A stretch of DNA of 64,000 nucleotides, from the NCBI GenBank assembly GCA_016713665.1, contig JADJOR010000005.1:558001-622000 (forward strand), in the 5' to 3' direction. The translations under genes and the position numbers were made by a program. The notes under the pieces were generated by a model, which saw only the letters and a list, made by a program, of their open reading frames with translations, did not search any database and was not told the DNA's origin. This document shows, in pieces, positions 8,529 through 17,491 of this stretch (the first letter of the stretch is position 1; every line of letters begins with the position of its first letter). The DNA comes from Deltaproteobacteria bacterium. GTDB taxonomy: Bacteria; Myxococcota_A; UBA9160; UBA4427.

Positions 8529-9367
8529 CGGATCGTGGCGCCGAGGACGGGGCCGTGCAGATTCAGCTTGACGTTGCGCTTCTCGAGGCCTTGCCCTCGG
8601 TAACCGGCCGAGAGGCGGACGTGGTCCGTGATCCCGTACGAGAGCAGCGTGTAGGCCTGCCAGACGACTTCGGGTGCATTGCCTGCGCCGAAGCCGCCCA
8701 CGCCGACGAAGGTCTCGCTCTCGAGGCGGTCGGTGAAGTCGTTGCGGATGCGCAGGGCGAGGTAGGGCGCCGTCCAGTCGTCGCGCTGTCGGATCGTGCG
8801 ATCCTGGGCCGGGATCACGTCGCCCGGATCGCGCCGGAGGTCGAGCTTGTTGTCGATCCAGGTATAGGTCAGGCCCGCGAAGGCATCGACGTCGAGGCTT
8901 CGCGCCGGCGAGGCGCCGCTCGACGGGAGGAGCCCGCCCGGCTTCTGGTAGACGCGATAGCCCGCGAGCGCCTCGAGCCAGCCGATCTCCTGCTCGAGCT
9001 CGTAGCGGACCTGGGAATCGCCGACGTCGTCGCGATCCGAGAGACGGGACCAGGTCAAGTCCGTCAGGAAGAGGAAGCGCTTCCAGCGGACCGACGCATT
9101 GCCCATGAATCCGCCGTCGAACGCTTTCATCACGTCGCCGAGGTCGGCCTTGAAGTGGCGATTGCCGAAGCGGGCCGTATCGATCTCACCGTCGATCATC
9201 GACAGCCAGAGGTAGGGACTGAGCTCGAGCTCCCAGTCCTTCTCCGCGTCGGCCGCGAGAGCCTTCGACGAGGCCGGCGCATCGCTCGCCTGAGCCTCCG
9301 CTCGGTCCACGACCGCCACGACGAGGACGACACCCAACACCCATCCGACCCATCGGCGCATCGACAT
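8522..9367 (-). CDS. Predicted outer-membrane beta-barrel protein
   Basis: A 281-residue exported protein of unknown function. The ATG at 9367 has GGAG six bases upstream and gives the signal MSMRRWVGWVLGVVLVVAVV ending RAEAQA. The mature sequence begins DWELELSPYLWLSMIDGEID, a common opening of small 8-12-stranded barrels, and continues with amphipathic strands to a C-terminal aromatic (TIRY). Its 3' end overlaps the convergent DUF4105 gene by seven bases. The 5' side faces a divergent lipoprotein gene across 189 bp that contain a perfect 18-bp palindrome. No ligand or enzymatic motif is visible. Confidence 0.75.
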   Translation of the reverse strand: MSMRRWVGWVLGVVLVVAVVDRAEAQASDAPASSKALAADAEKDWELELSPYLWLSMIDGEIDTARFGNRHFKADLGDVMKAFDGGFMGNASVRWKRFLFLTDLTWSRLSDRDDVGDSQVRYELEQEIGWLEALAGYRVYQKPGGLLPSSGASPARSLDVDAFAGLTYTWIDNKLDLRRDPGDVIPAQDRTIRQRDDWTAPYLALRIRNDFTDRLESETFVGVGGFGAGNAPEVVWQAYTLLSYGITDHVRLSAGYRGQGLEKRNVKLNLHGPVLGATIRY

Positions 9368-9466
9368 CGAAGGCTCCACGCTTCGCACGTCGAAGTCCGG
9401 GGCGTCGCCGACGCGCCCACCCATCGAACGGCGGGTAATAGCCGGGCCAGTCTGGACGATCGGACG

Positions 9467-9484
9467 CCGATTGTCGACAATCGG
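9467..9484. promoter_or_regulatory. Perfect 18-bp palindrome, candidate operator
   Basis: CCGATTGTCGACAATCGG reads identically on both strands and lies between two divergent genes, 100 bp from one start and 73 bp from the other. Perfect palindromes of this length are typical of dimeric repressor sites. No regulator gene is adjacent, so the binding protein is unknown. Confidence 0.5.
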
Positions 9485-9556
9485 AAATCGTTTGCCCGAC
9501 GATTCTCGCCGGGCGATGCATCGGGCGACGAACATGTCCGATCGGGAGGCGAATCG

Positions 9557-10291
9557 ATGCGAAGAGACGACCGCGAATCAGGGAAAGCCTGGATGATGCT
9601 CGTGACGGGGCTGCTCGTCCTCCTCGCGATCGGATGCTCCTCGACCAGGCTCAGCAATCGCCAGGAATACCAGGGCGAGAAGCTGGCTCGACCGGATCGG
9701 ATCTACGTCCACGACTTCGCGGCGAGCGCGGCCGATCTCCCCGCCTGGTCCGAGGCCGCCACGACCTACGCCGGGCGTCAGGCGACGGCCTCGCCCGAGG
9801 AGCTCGCCGCGGCCCGCGAGCTCGGGGGACAGATGGCGACGGAGCTCGTCGCGCGCATCGACGCGATGGGGCTCGAGGCCGAACGCGCGAATGGCGAGTC
9901 GAAGCCGTCGCCGGGCGATCTCGTGATCGTCGGCTTCCTGGGATCGGTCGACGAGGGCAGCGGCCTCAAGCGCGTCGTGATCGGCTTCGGCTCGGGCTCG
10001 GCCGAGGTCACGAGCCACGTCGAGGGCTATCTCGCGACCGAAGACGGCTATCGCAAGCTCGGCTCGGGCGACGCCAGCGCGGGCAAGGGTCATTCGCCGG
10101 GGGTCGTCCTGCCCCTCGTCGTGACGATCGCGACCGCCAATCCGATCGGGCTGCTCGTGATGACGCCCATCAAGGTCGGGACCGAGGTGAGCGGTCGCAA
10201 CAAGGCCGAGGGCGTCGGCAAGCGGATGGCGGGCGACGTCGCGGACGAGCTCGAGAAGAAGTTCCGGGAGCAGGGCTGGATCACGCGTTAG
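9557..10291 (+). CDS. DUF4410-family lipoprotein
   Basis: A 244-residue lipoprotein; the start at 9557 follows GGGAGG by seven bases. The signal helix ends in lipobox LAIGC (C27). The mature part matches the DUF4410 pattern: KLARPDRIYVHDFAAS, a central helix with LGGQMATELVARIDAMGL, the conserved GDLVIVGFLGSVDEG, GSGSAEVTSHVEGYLA, and a C-terminal helix VADELEKKFREQGW. Function in this family is unknown; it is often found among stress or envelope genes. It is transcribed away from a barrel gene and converges on a small membrane protein with a 16-bp gap. Confidence 0.82.
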   Translation: MRRDDRESGKAWMMLVTGLLVLLAIGCSSTRLSNRQEYQGEKLARPDRIYVHDFAASAADLPAWSEAATTYAGRQATASPEELAAARELGGQMATELVARIDAMGLEAERANGESKPSPGDLVIVGFLGSVDEGSGLKRVVIGFGSGSAEVTSHVEGYLATEDGYRKLGSGDASAGKGHSPGVVLPLVVTIATANPIGLLVMTPIKVGTEVSGRNKAEGVGKRMAGDVADELEKKFREQGWITR

Positions 10292-10307
10292 GTCTCGGGT
10301 CGACCGA

Positions 10308-10865
10308 TCACGTCAATGCGCCCGGACGAGCCGCCAGCGTCGACAACACGATGACGCCGAACACGAGCGTCACGACGACGATCGCCTGGTGGGCTCGTTC
10401 GTTCTCCGTGCTCGCGCCGACGAGTCCCAGGACGAACATCGCCAGCTGAGCCCCGCGCGCCGGATGGTCCAGGCCCATGCCGAGGAGCGTCGTCGTCGTC
10501 GTCGCCATCAGCACCGAGTACGCGCAGATCGAGCGGTAGAACCGCCCGCGGACGGCCTGCGAATGGACCTTCCAGGACGTCACGTCGTCCCGGTCGCTCG
10601 GCACGAGCGTCGCCGTGCCGAAGTAGAGCGCGACCGGCCCCGAGACCGCGAGGACGAAGCGTGGAAACGTCCAGTCCGCCTCGTGGAAGGACCAGAAATT
10701 CCAGAACGCCGCGACGTTGGCCGCGAGAGCGACCGCGAGCTGCCCCGGGTAGACCCAGTAGCTCTCCTCCCCTCGAAAGCTGTCCGACAGGCCATCGGCG
10801 ATCCGCATGACCGACGTCGAGATCACGAGGGTGAACGCGATCGCGAGATACTCGAAGAGGGACAC
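10308..10865 (-). CDS. Small integral membrane protein, unknown
   Basis: A 185-residue protein with about five hydrophobic helices (roughly 1-20, 40-60, 70-88, 110-130, 145-180) and short polar loops; no signal peptide, no known motif. Its ATG lies 6 bp after the stop of the upstream sulfatase gene on the same strand, so the two are probably cotranscribed. The bias of W/F/Y residues in helix 2-3 (FWNFWSFHEADW) is notable. I cannot assign a function. Confidence 0.7.
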   Translation of the reverse strand: MSLFEYLAIAFTLVISTSVMRIADGLSDSFRGEESYWVYPGQLAVALAANVAAFWNFWSFHEADWTFPRFVLAVSGPVALYFGTATLVPSDRDDVTSWKVHSQAVRGRFYRSICAYSVLMATTTTTLLGMGLDHPARGAQLAMFVLGLVGASTENERAHQAIVVVTLVFGVIVLSTLAARPGALT

Positions 10866-10871
10866 GCGCAG

Positions 10872-13241
10872 CTACCGGGCGCTGATCGTGACCCGATCGA
10901 TCCGCCCGGTGAAGGCATTCCCGCGAGCGGCATAGTCCTCGGTCACCGGCGTCTCGTTGTCCATCCCGACGTCGACCCCCTCGTCCGCGGAGTAGGCGAA
11001 GGGCATCGTCTTCGGGACGCGGACCTCGCCGACGGGCTTGCCGTCCACCGCCAGCCTGCTCGTTCCACCGGAGCCGGGCGGGCCCCCGTCGTAGTCGAAC
11101 TCGTAGGCGATCGTGTGGCGCCCCGGCGCGAGCGGCGCCGCGCTCGCGACGACCGATCGCTCGAGGCCGCCGAAGTTGTAGACGTGGTGGACGCGGCCGC
11201 CCTTCATGTAGAGGCTCCAGCCCCCGAAGCGGCCGGCCTGGGCGATGATGACGCCCTCCGCCCCTTTCGCCGGGACCTCGATCTCCGCGGTCAGCGCGTG
11301 CGAGCGGCCCTTCACGTTGAGGAAGGCGTTCTCGCTGATGCCCGTCATGCCCTCGTAGAGGGTGAGCGAGGTGCGCGAGCCCATCAGATCGGGCCGTCCG
11401 GCGATCGCCGCGTTGAACCGCTCGGAGCGTCGATCGTCGAGGGGGAAGACGTGGTTCTTGATCGCCTCTTCGACGAAGAGCGCCTGGAGCTGCTTCAGCT
11501 TCTCCGGGTTCTTCGCGGCGAGATCGACCGATTGACTGAAATCGCGCTCGACGTCGTAGAGCTCCCAGCGATCCTGGTCGAAGGGCGGCAGCTGGGTCAT
11601 CAGCCACGGGATCGAGTGGCGCGTCGCCGCGACCCAGCCGTCGTGGTAGATCGCGCGATTGCCGAACATCTCGAAGTACTGCGTCGTTCGCCGATCGCCG
11701 GCCTTCGGATCGTCGAACGTGTAGACCATGGAGACGCCGTCCATCGGGCGCTGCTTCGTCCCGTTGACCGACGTCGGCTCGGGCAGGGTCGCGGCCTCGA
11801 GGATGGTCGGGGCGATGTCGATCACGTGGTGGAACTGGGAGCGCAGCCCGCCCTTCTTCTTGATGCGCGCGGGCCAGTGCACGACCATCCCGTTGCGCGT
11901 CCCACCGAAATGCGAGGCGACCTGCTTCGTCCACTGGAAGGGCGTGTTGCCGGCGTGGGCCCAGCCGACGGCGTAGTGGGGGAAGGTATTCGGGCTGCCC
12001 CACTCTTCGAGGTGGGGCAGCTGCGACGAGACGTCGCTCACGATGCCGTTCAGGGCGAGGATCTCGTTGTAGCTCCCGCTGGGGCCGCCTTCGGCGCTCG
12101 CGCCGTTGTCGCCCGCGATGTAGACGACCAGTGTGTTCTCGATCTCGCCGAGCTCGCGGACCGCCTGGATCAGCCGACCGATCTCGTGATCGGTATGGGC
12201 CGCGAAGCCGGCGAAGGTCTCCATCTGTCGGGCGAAGAGCCGCTTCTGGTCCGGCGACAGGGATTCCCAGGCGGGGATCTCCGGGGGCCGGGGCGTGAGC
12301 CGCGTGCCCTTCGGCACGACGCCCAGCTTGATCTGGCGGGCGAGGGTCTGCTCGCGCAGGCGATCCCAGCCGCCGTCGAACTTCCCTTTGAACTTCGCGA
12401 TCCATTCCTTCGGCGCGTGGTGGGGCGCGTGGGTCGCGCCGGTCGCGAAGTAGACGAAGAAGGGCTTGTCGGGGGTCAGCGACTGCTGGAAGCGCATCCA
12501 GGCGATCGCCTGGTTCGTCATGTCGTTCGTGAAGTGGTAGTCGGGGTCGTCGGGGACCTCGACGCGGGTGATCCCGTCGTAGACCGCCGGCGCCCACTGG
12601 TTCGTCTCGCCGCCGATGAATCCGTAGAACTTGTCGAAGCCCGAACGCGTCGGCCAGCGATCGAAGGGACCGGAGACGGAGGCCTCCCAGGGCGCCGTCT
12701 CGTGATACTTGCCGAAGGCGGCGGTGCTGTAGCCGTTCTGACGGAGGATCTCGGCGAGCGGGGCGACGCTATCCGGTCGCACGCCCGTGTTGCCGGGGAA
12801 TCCGGTGGCCAGCTCCATGATCGCGCCCGCGTTGTTGACGTGGTGGTTGCGACCGGTGAGGAGCGCGGTGCGCGTGGGCGAGCAGAGCGCCGTCGTGTGG
12901 AACCGGTTGTAGCGGAGTCCGTCGTTCGCGAGCGTCTGCAGCGTCGGCATCTCGATGGGCCCACCGAAGGTCCCGCTCTGGCCGAAGCCGAAGTCGTCGA
13001 CCAGCACGACGATCACGTTGGGCGCGGCAGCCGGCGCCGTGACCGCGAAGCGGGGGGGCGCCGTGACCTTCCGCGCGTCCTGCTCGGTGATCGTCGGCGG
13101 CTCGGGCTCGACGACGGGCAGGACGGTCCGGTCGATCGCATCCGCGGCTCGCGCGGCAGGAGCCGAGCCCAGCGCGATGCAGGCGAGCACGAGGCCGACG
13201 GCCTTGAAGTCGTTTCGAATGGTCTCGAGCAGGCAATTCAT
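10872..13241 (-). CDS. Secreted type I sulfatase with C-terminal lectin-like domain
   Basis: Arylsulfatase-family enzyme that removes sulfate esters in the periplasm. The signature CSPTRTALLTGR begins at about residue 120, whose cysteine would be converted to formylglycine; the metal site VLVDDFGFGQSG precedes it at about 79-90. The start at 13241 gives a signal peptide (to ARA); ATG 13259 is possible. After the sulfatase core (to about 560) there is a beta-rich region (GRFGGWSLYMKGGRVHHVYN) resembling a LamG/concanavalin fold. Length 789 is typical of large arylsulfatases. No formylglycine-generating enzyme is in the window. The substrate is unknown. It is followed by a small membrane protein gene. 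Confidence 0.9.
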   Translation of the reverse strand: MNCLLETIRNDFKAVGLVLACIALGSAPAARAADAIDRTVLPVVEPEPPTITEQDARKVTAPPRFAVTAPAAAPNVIVVLVDDFGFGQSGTFGGPIEMPTLQTLANDGLRYNRFHTTALCSPTRTALLTGRNHHVNNAGAIMELATGFPGNTGVRPDSVAPLAEILRQNGYSTAAFGKYHETAPWEASVSGPFDRWPTRSGFDKFYGFIGGETNQWAPAVYDGITRVEVPDDPDYHFTNDMTNQAIAWMRFQQSLTPDKPFFVYFATGATHAPHHAPKEWIAKFKGKFDGGWDRLREQTLARQIKLGVVPKGTRLTPRPPEIPAWESLSPDQKRLFARQMETFAGFAAHTDHEIGRLIQAVRELGEIENTLVVYIAGDNGASAEGGPSGSYNEILALNGIVSDVSSQLPHLEEWGSPNTFPHYAVGWAHAGNTPFQWTKQVASHFGGTRNGMVVHWPARIKKKGGLRSQFHHVIDIAPTILEAATLPEPTSVNGTKQRPMDGVSMVYTFDDPKAGDRRTTQYFEMFGNRAIYHDGWVAATRHSIPWLMTQLPPFDQDRWELYDVERDFSQSVDLAAKNPEKLKQLQALFVEEAIKNHVFPLDDRRSERFNAAIAGRPDLMGSRTSLTLYEGMTGISENAFLNVKGRSHALTAEIEVPAKGAEGVIIAQAGRFGGWSLYMKGGRVHHVYNFGGLERSVVASAAPLAPGRHTIAYEFDYDGGPPGSGGTSRLAVDGKPVGEVRVPKTMPFAYSADEGVDVGMDNETPVTEDYAARGNAFTGRIDRVTISAR

Positions 13242-13349
13242 GGGATCGCCCCCTTTCATCTTGAGCTCACGCGGCGAAGGAATCCGCTCGATCGGCATCG
13301 GCTCGATCGGAAGCAACCGCATCCGATCGCCCACCCCGCAGCGGACCCA

Positions 13350-14534
13350 TCATAGAAAACCCATGCCGATGCGTCGGACCAGCTCGACCAACGGCACACG
13401 CGTCAGCGCGACGGCCAGCAACGGCAGCCCCGCCGCGCCGAGCAGCTGCACGACGGCGAAATGATCGATCGGAAAGACGCGCATCTCCTGGGCCGTCGTG
13501 ACGATCGCGTTGAGGTCCGACGAGGAGGACGGATCGGGGGAGCCGATCAGCTCTTCGCCCGTTCGACCCGAGTCGAGCCAGCGGCGCCGGAAGGCGTGAT
13601 GATGCTGATGCGCGAGTCGACCATACTCGATCAGGGCCTGCTCCCGCGCCCGGCGCAGGAGCGGCACGAAGACCGCGAGCGGCCCGAGGAAGAGCACGAC
13701 GACCACCGCGAGCCAGATTCCGAGCATCCACTGGATCTGGTCCGTCGAGAGCGCGACGAAGCGAAGCTCCTTCAAGACGGTCACCGCGACCACCGAGCTC
13801 AGCGCGAAGACGAAGCCCGTGAAGATGCTCGGGTAGAGCGCGAGGAAGCCGAGCCCACCGCAGCGATCCGGATGCAGCGGCATCAGGTCGAGCTGCAGGC
13901 CGGAGAGCCGGAAGAGCAGCAGCGTCCAGACGACGAAGCGCCAACACCAGCGCAGCAGCAGGAAGAAGAAGAGCGGTCCACTCACCAGCGACGCGAGCAT
14001 GCCCGCCCAGGAGAGCACGACCCCTCCGTCGACTGCATCGCCTTCCCACCCACCGACCACCAGACCGGCCGCGACGCGGGTCCCGAAGCTCGCGAGTCCC
14101 AGGGCGAGGACGACGAGGACGCCCTCGGCGAACGCCGAGCTCGAACGGCGGTCCGCCTGATCGAGGGCGCGGAGGAACACCTCGTCCTGATCGTCACCGA
14201 TGATCCGGGTCGCCCGGAACTCCCGGATCAGGATCTCGAAGCGACCATCGGCGTAGTGCTCGGTCATGATCAGGACGGCGATCGTGACCAGAAAGCGGGC
14301 GTAGACCGTCGCGTCGGAGAAATAGACCCAGCCGGAGTAGGTCTCGTCGAGCAGGGACTGCACGACCACGGCGACGGCCGGAATCGACCAGGCGAGCGTC
14401 GCCAGGATCAACGCGGTCCGGGGACGCGGCAGACCGTCGGGACCCATCCCGCCCAGCCGGGTCAGGAGCCGGTGGAACGGACCGCCGACCACGAGCGAGA
14501 ATCGGGCACGCGGGCGAAGGGGCTCGCTGCTCAC
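13350..14534 (-). CDS. Multi-spanning membrane protein, unknown
   Basis: A 394-residue inner-membrane protein with about seven or eight hydrophobic helices (about 40-60, 75-93, 130-155, 165-205, 230-255, 265-300, 370-390). There is a conserved-looking loop LMPLHPDRCGGLGFLALYPS between helices. That loop pattern (HPDxxGGLG) recurs in a family of uncharacterised bacterial membrane proteins, but I know no function. A soluble stretch lies before the last helix. It stands alone between the carbonic anhydrase and sulfatase genes, all on the minus strand, with gaps over 100 bp. Confidence 0.7.
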   Translation of the reverse strand: MSSEPLRPRARFSLVVGGPFHRLLTRLGGMGPDGLPRPRTALILATLAWSIPAVAVVVQSLLDETYSGWVYFSDATVYARFLVTIAVLIMTEHYADGRFEILIREFRATRIIGDDQDEVFLRALDQADRRSSSAFAEGVLVVLALGLASFGTRVAAGLVVGGWEGDAVDGGVVLSWAGMLASLVSGPLFFFLLLRWCWRFVVWTLLLFRLSGLQLDLMPLHPDRCGGLGFLALYPSIFTGFVFALSSVVAVTVLKELRFVALSTDQIQWMLGIWLAVVVVLFLGPLAVFVPLLRRAREQALIEYGRLAHQHHHAFRRRWLDSGRTGEELIGSPDPSSSSDLNAIVTTAQEMRVFPIDHFAVVQLLGAAGLPLLAVALTRVPLVELVRRIGMGFL

Positions 14535-14663
14535 CGTGCGTCCGGATGGTCGAAGGCCGTGGAGTTCACCGCCCGCGACGAAACCATTTTTCGCGCGGGA
14601 ACGCCAGCGATCGGTCCGGAAATTCCGATCGTCCGAGCTCGATTCGCGGCCCGCCGGCGCGCA

Positions 14664-15527
14664 TCAGTCCGACAGCTTCGGGGAGAACGGCCGCCGCTCG
14701 ATCGCGCGGTCGCCCCGAGGCTGGAGCGGTCGGGCGTTGCCTTCGAGCCTGTCGGCGAACGCGGCGATCTGGTCGCGACTGGCCGTGAGCGGGGTGCTCA
14801 TCACGAGCCATTCGACGTTCTCGGTGCAGGGCGGGGTCGTGAAGGAGCCCTGATAGGCCAGGACTCCGGTCATCGACGCGAAGTGGACCCCGGGATCGAC
14901 CGTCACGTCGGGGCGGTGGACCGACTCGCCCCGCTCGCCCGGAACATGCTCGATCAGCTGCGCGAGACCCGGGTTCGACTCCCCGACGTCGACGAAGGCC
15001 GCGAGCACGGCGAAACGACCGCGAGCGCTCTGGTGGACGAAGTGGATCTCCATCGGGAATCGGCGGCCGGCGAGGGCATGCTCGGCCGGCGTATGGAAAT
15101 GGAACTGCTTGAGGGCATAGGACTCGCCGCGCGTCGAGAGCCGGCTGCCTTCGTCGACCGTGACCTGGATCGTGTGGCCGTCGTCGAGGATGTCCGCCAC
15201 GTGCTGATGATGGGCGATGCGCAGACCGGACCTGCGGTAGTCCATCCGGAGTTCCTCGACGCCCCGGGAGGCCGCGCGGTCCGCGAGCTCGATCGGCGAC
15301 TGCGTCCCGGCGTGCGCACAGGCCGCGTAGGCCGGACTCAGCGCCGCCCATCGCTCCGGGGACGCGTCGCCGTAGTAACCCCACTCGACGGGTCGGCTCG
15401 ATACCGTCGACGCGGCAGGGCCCGGGAGGGGGTCCGAACCGTGCGTGCGACAGCCGCTCTGGCCGAAGCCGAGAAGAAGTCCGAAGCCGAGCGCCAGTCC
15501 GAACTTCGCGCCGGGGTCGACGCCCAT
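14664..15527 (-). CDS. Alpha-class carbonic anhydrase, exported
   Basis: Interconverts CO2 and bicarbonate in the periplasm. The three zinc histidines are present: H143 and H145 in QFHFHTPAEH and H162 in MEIHFVHQ. Other hallmarks are QSPIEL near 77, and YQGSFTTPPC with VEWLV downstream. The start at 15527 has GAGGTAAG upstream; the signal contains a hydrophobic stretch ending FGQSGC, which could be a weak lipobox or an SPI site. The 287-residue size is normal. It is divergent from the AstE-like gene across 111 bp. No carboxysome or transport genes are near. Confidence 0.93.
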   Translation of the reverse strand: MGVDPGAKFGLALGFGLLLGFGQSGCRTHGSDPLPGPAASTVSSRPVEWGYYGDASPERWAALSPAYAACAHAGTQSPIELADRAASRGVEELRMDYRRSGLRIAHHQHVADILDDGHTIQVTVDEGSRLSTRGESYALKQFHFHTPAEHALAGRRFPMEIHFVHQSARGRFAVLAAFVDVGESNPGLAQLIEHVPGERGESVHRPDVTVDPGVHFASMTGVLAYQGSFTTPPCTENVEWLVMSTPLTASRDQIAAFADRLEGNARPLQPRGDRAIERRPFSPKLSD

Positions 15528-15638
15528 GCTCTTACCTCGCACTTCCACTCGCGCTAAGCAGTCACGCGCAGATTCGCATCATGAAGCCCTCTCTCCGATG
15601 CCGCGACCACGACGCGGTCACCGAACGGGAATCGCGCG

Positions 15639-16685
15639 ATGATCGGCATTCGAAAGATCTGGCTCCTGGTCGTCCTCGTGCTCTTCGCCCTGCCGGCCTC
15701 CGGCGCCGGCCCCGACGGCACGAGCGCGGACGGATGGGGCCCGATCGAGCTGCTCGGCCGCACGATCGCGCCGGGCGGGAAGCTCAAGTTCTCCTACGCC
15801 CAGTCGCCGAGCTTCGAGGCAGCCTATCTCAACACGGTCGTGTTCGTGAGCCGCGGCGCGAAGCCGGGACCGACCCTCTGTCTCACGGCGCTGATCCACG
15901 GCGACGAGCGCAACGGCTTCGAGGTCGCACGAACCGCGTTCGACATGGCCGACCCGAAGCAGCTGGCCGGAACCCTGATCGCGCTGCCCGCCGTCAACGT
16001 GAACGGATTCCGGTCGGGTACCCGCTACATGCCCGATCGCCGGGATCTCAATCGGGAGTTCCCCGGGTCCCTCGACGGCAGCAACTCGGGGATCATCGCC
16101 TATCTGCTCCATCGGACGGCGACGAAGGTGTGCGATGCCCTGATCGATCTCCACACCGGCTCCTTCGATCGCGCGAACCTCCCGCAGATCCGCGTCGACC
16201 TCGGGCATCCCCGCGCCCTCGAGATGGCCCGCGCCTTCGGCGCACCCGTCGTGCTCGGCGGCGAGGGGCCGCGCGGCAGCTTCCGGCGCGAGATGATGGA
16301 GTCCGGCGTGCCAAGCATCATCTACGAGGCGGGCCTTCCGCTTCGCTTCGAGCCCGAGGAGATCGAGCGCGGCGTCGACGGCGTGCTCAACGTGATGAAT
16401 CTGCTCGGCATGCGCGCCGGTCGCGAATCGAAGCCGACGCCGGCAGCGAAGGTGTATTCGCGGTCGCAGTGGCTACGCGTTCCGATGGGCGAGGGCGGGG
16501 TCTTCTATCCCGTCCGCAAGCTCGGCGACCGGGTCGAGCCGGGGGATCAGGTGGCCCGCATCGACGAGCCGTTCCTCGACGAGCGCTTCACGATGACGAC
16601 GCCGATCGCGGGGACGGTCATCGGCATGGCCGTGCCGCAGGTCGTGTTCTCCGGCTACGCCCTGATCCACATCGCGCAGCCCTGA
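15639..16685 (+). CDS. Exported AstE/AspA-family zinc amidohydrolase
   Basis: Succinylglutamate desuccinylase/aspartoacylase-type carboxypeptidase (M14-related). Zinc ligands H88 and E90 are in LIHGDERNG and H172 in DLHTGS; RDLNREFPG near 135-143 is the substrate-binding arginine motif. A signal peptide (to about 23) places it in the periplasm, unlike cytosolic AstE. The C-terminal 70 residues (GGVFYPVRKLGDRV..., TPIAGTVIG) form the beta-barrel domain typical of the family. The last codons, CAG CCC TGA, are duplicated as a 19-bp tandem repeat beyond the stop. The substrate is unknown; an N-acyl amino acid or amide is likely. Confidence 0.87.
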   Translation: MIGIRKIWLLVVLVLFALPASGAGPDGTSADGWGPIELLGRTIAPGGKLKFSYAQSPSFEAAYLNTVVFVSRGAKPGPTLCLTALIHGDERNGFEVARTAFDMADPKQLAGTLIALPAVNVNGFRSGTRYMPDRRDLNREFPGSLDGSNSGIIAYLLHRTATKVCDALIDLHTGSFDRANLPQIRVDLGHPRALEMARAFGAPVVLGGEGPRGSFRREMMESGVPSIIYEAGLPLRFEPEEIERGVDGVLNVMNLLGMRAGRESKPTPAAKVYSRSQWLRVPMGEGGVFYPVRKLGDRVEPGDQVARIDEPFLDERFTMTTPIAGTVIGMAVPQVVFSGYALIHIAQP

Positions 16686-16763
16686 GCTCGAAAGACAGCC
16701 CTGAGCTCGAAAGGCAGCCCTGAGCCGGAAAGGCAGCCCTGAGCGCGAGAAACAGCCCTGAGC
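16677..16763. repeat. 19-bp tandem repeat, about 4.5 copies, across a stop codon
   Basis: Units begin CAGCCCTGAG at 16677, 16696, 16715, 16734 and 16753. The first two are near identical (CAGCCCTGAGCTCGAAAGA/G); later ones diverge in the second half. The first unit contains the last codons and stop of the upstream gene. The array fills the gap between two convergent genes. Confidence 0.9.
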
Positions 16764-16773
16764 CCCTGCTCCG

Positions 16774-17421
16774 CTAGAAGCGGACGCGGAACCGGACCGG
16801 GACCTCGTCGTCGATCGACATCGGATTCCAGCTCGAAGGCGCCTCGCCGACCCCGAAGTCCGAGCGCATGATCGTGAAGCCGCCTTCGACGACGACCGGG
16901 CTCGACTCGACGATCTCGACCTCGCCGTCGAGCGTCTTCGTCACGCCGTGGAGATCGACGTCGAACTTCACCGCATAACGCGGTCGGCCCGCCGGCCCGG
17001 GCGGGAGCGCCTTCGGCGAATGCCCGCGAACCGTCGCCACGGGGAACTTCTCGACGTCGAAGAAGTCGGGCGTCCGCAGATGGTCGTCGCGGCCCTTGGT
17101 CTTCGTGTCGACCGAGGCGAGGGTGACCTCGACGACGGCCTGGCTCGCCGTCGGATCGGCGAGATCGACGCGATGCTCGACCACGCGCCAGACGTGGAAC
17201 ACGCCGTGGGCGCTGCCGAAGAGGTTGTGGCCGATGAAGCCGATCCGGCCGGCGGCTTCGGGCGTCGCGGCCTGCGCTCCCGCCTGGGACGCCGCGGCTT
17301 CCGCCGGTGACGACTCCGCCCGGGCCCGCGGCGCGAGGAGCTGCGCCCCCGCGAGCCAGCCGACGAGAGTCAGTCCGAGCAGAATCCGACTCGCGCGCAG
17401 CATCATGCCCCCATCGTCCAT
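16774..17421 (-). CDS. YceI-family periplasmic lipid-binding protein
   Basis: YceI proteins are beta-barrel lipocalin-like proteins that bind isoprenoids or amphiphiles in the periplasm. After a signal peptide (to about residue 35, PRARA) the family pattern appears: GFIGHNLFGSAHGVFHVWR, then VEVTLASVDTKTKGRDDHLRTPDFFDVEKFP, and DLHGVTKTLDGEVEI. The end VRFRVRF is typical. About 215 residues from ATG 17421; the double ATG at 17406/17403 is an alternative start. It lies about 70 bp downstream of aqpZ on the same strand. The ligand is not predictable; a polyprenyl synthase occurs elsewhere in the window but is not linked. Confidence 0.9.
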   Translation of the reverse strand: MDDGGMMLRASRILLGLTLVGWLAGAQLLAPRARAESSPAEAAASQAGAQAATPEAAGRIGFIGHNLFGSAHGVFHVWRVVEHRVDLADPTASQAVVEVTLASVDTKTKGRDDHLRTPDFFDVEKFPVATVRGHSPKALPPGPAGRPRYAVKFDVDLHGVTKTLDGEVEIVESSPVVVEGGFTIMRSDFGVGEAPSSWNPMSIDDEVPVRFRVRF

Positions 17422-17491
17422 CTCTTCCCGTTCGATCCGCTCGGACACCGGCCGGTCGATCCGGCGTTCCGTCGCTCCCGCCGAACACGAC

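Noticed and set aside
7163..10291. A very long open frame on the plus strand
   Set aside because: Only its last 244 codons (from 9557) are a real gene. The rest is antisense to the barrel gene and to part of the porin remnant; GC-rich DNA gives many such open frames.
10389..13355. Nearly 1000-codon open frame opposite the sulfatase
   Set aside because: It mirrors codon structure of the sulfatase, has no domain motifs and is rich in Arg/Asp/Gly as expected of antisense frames.
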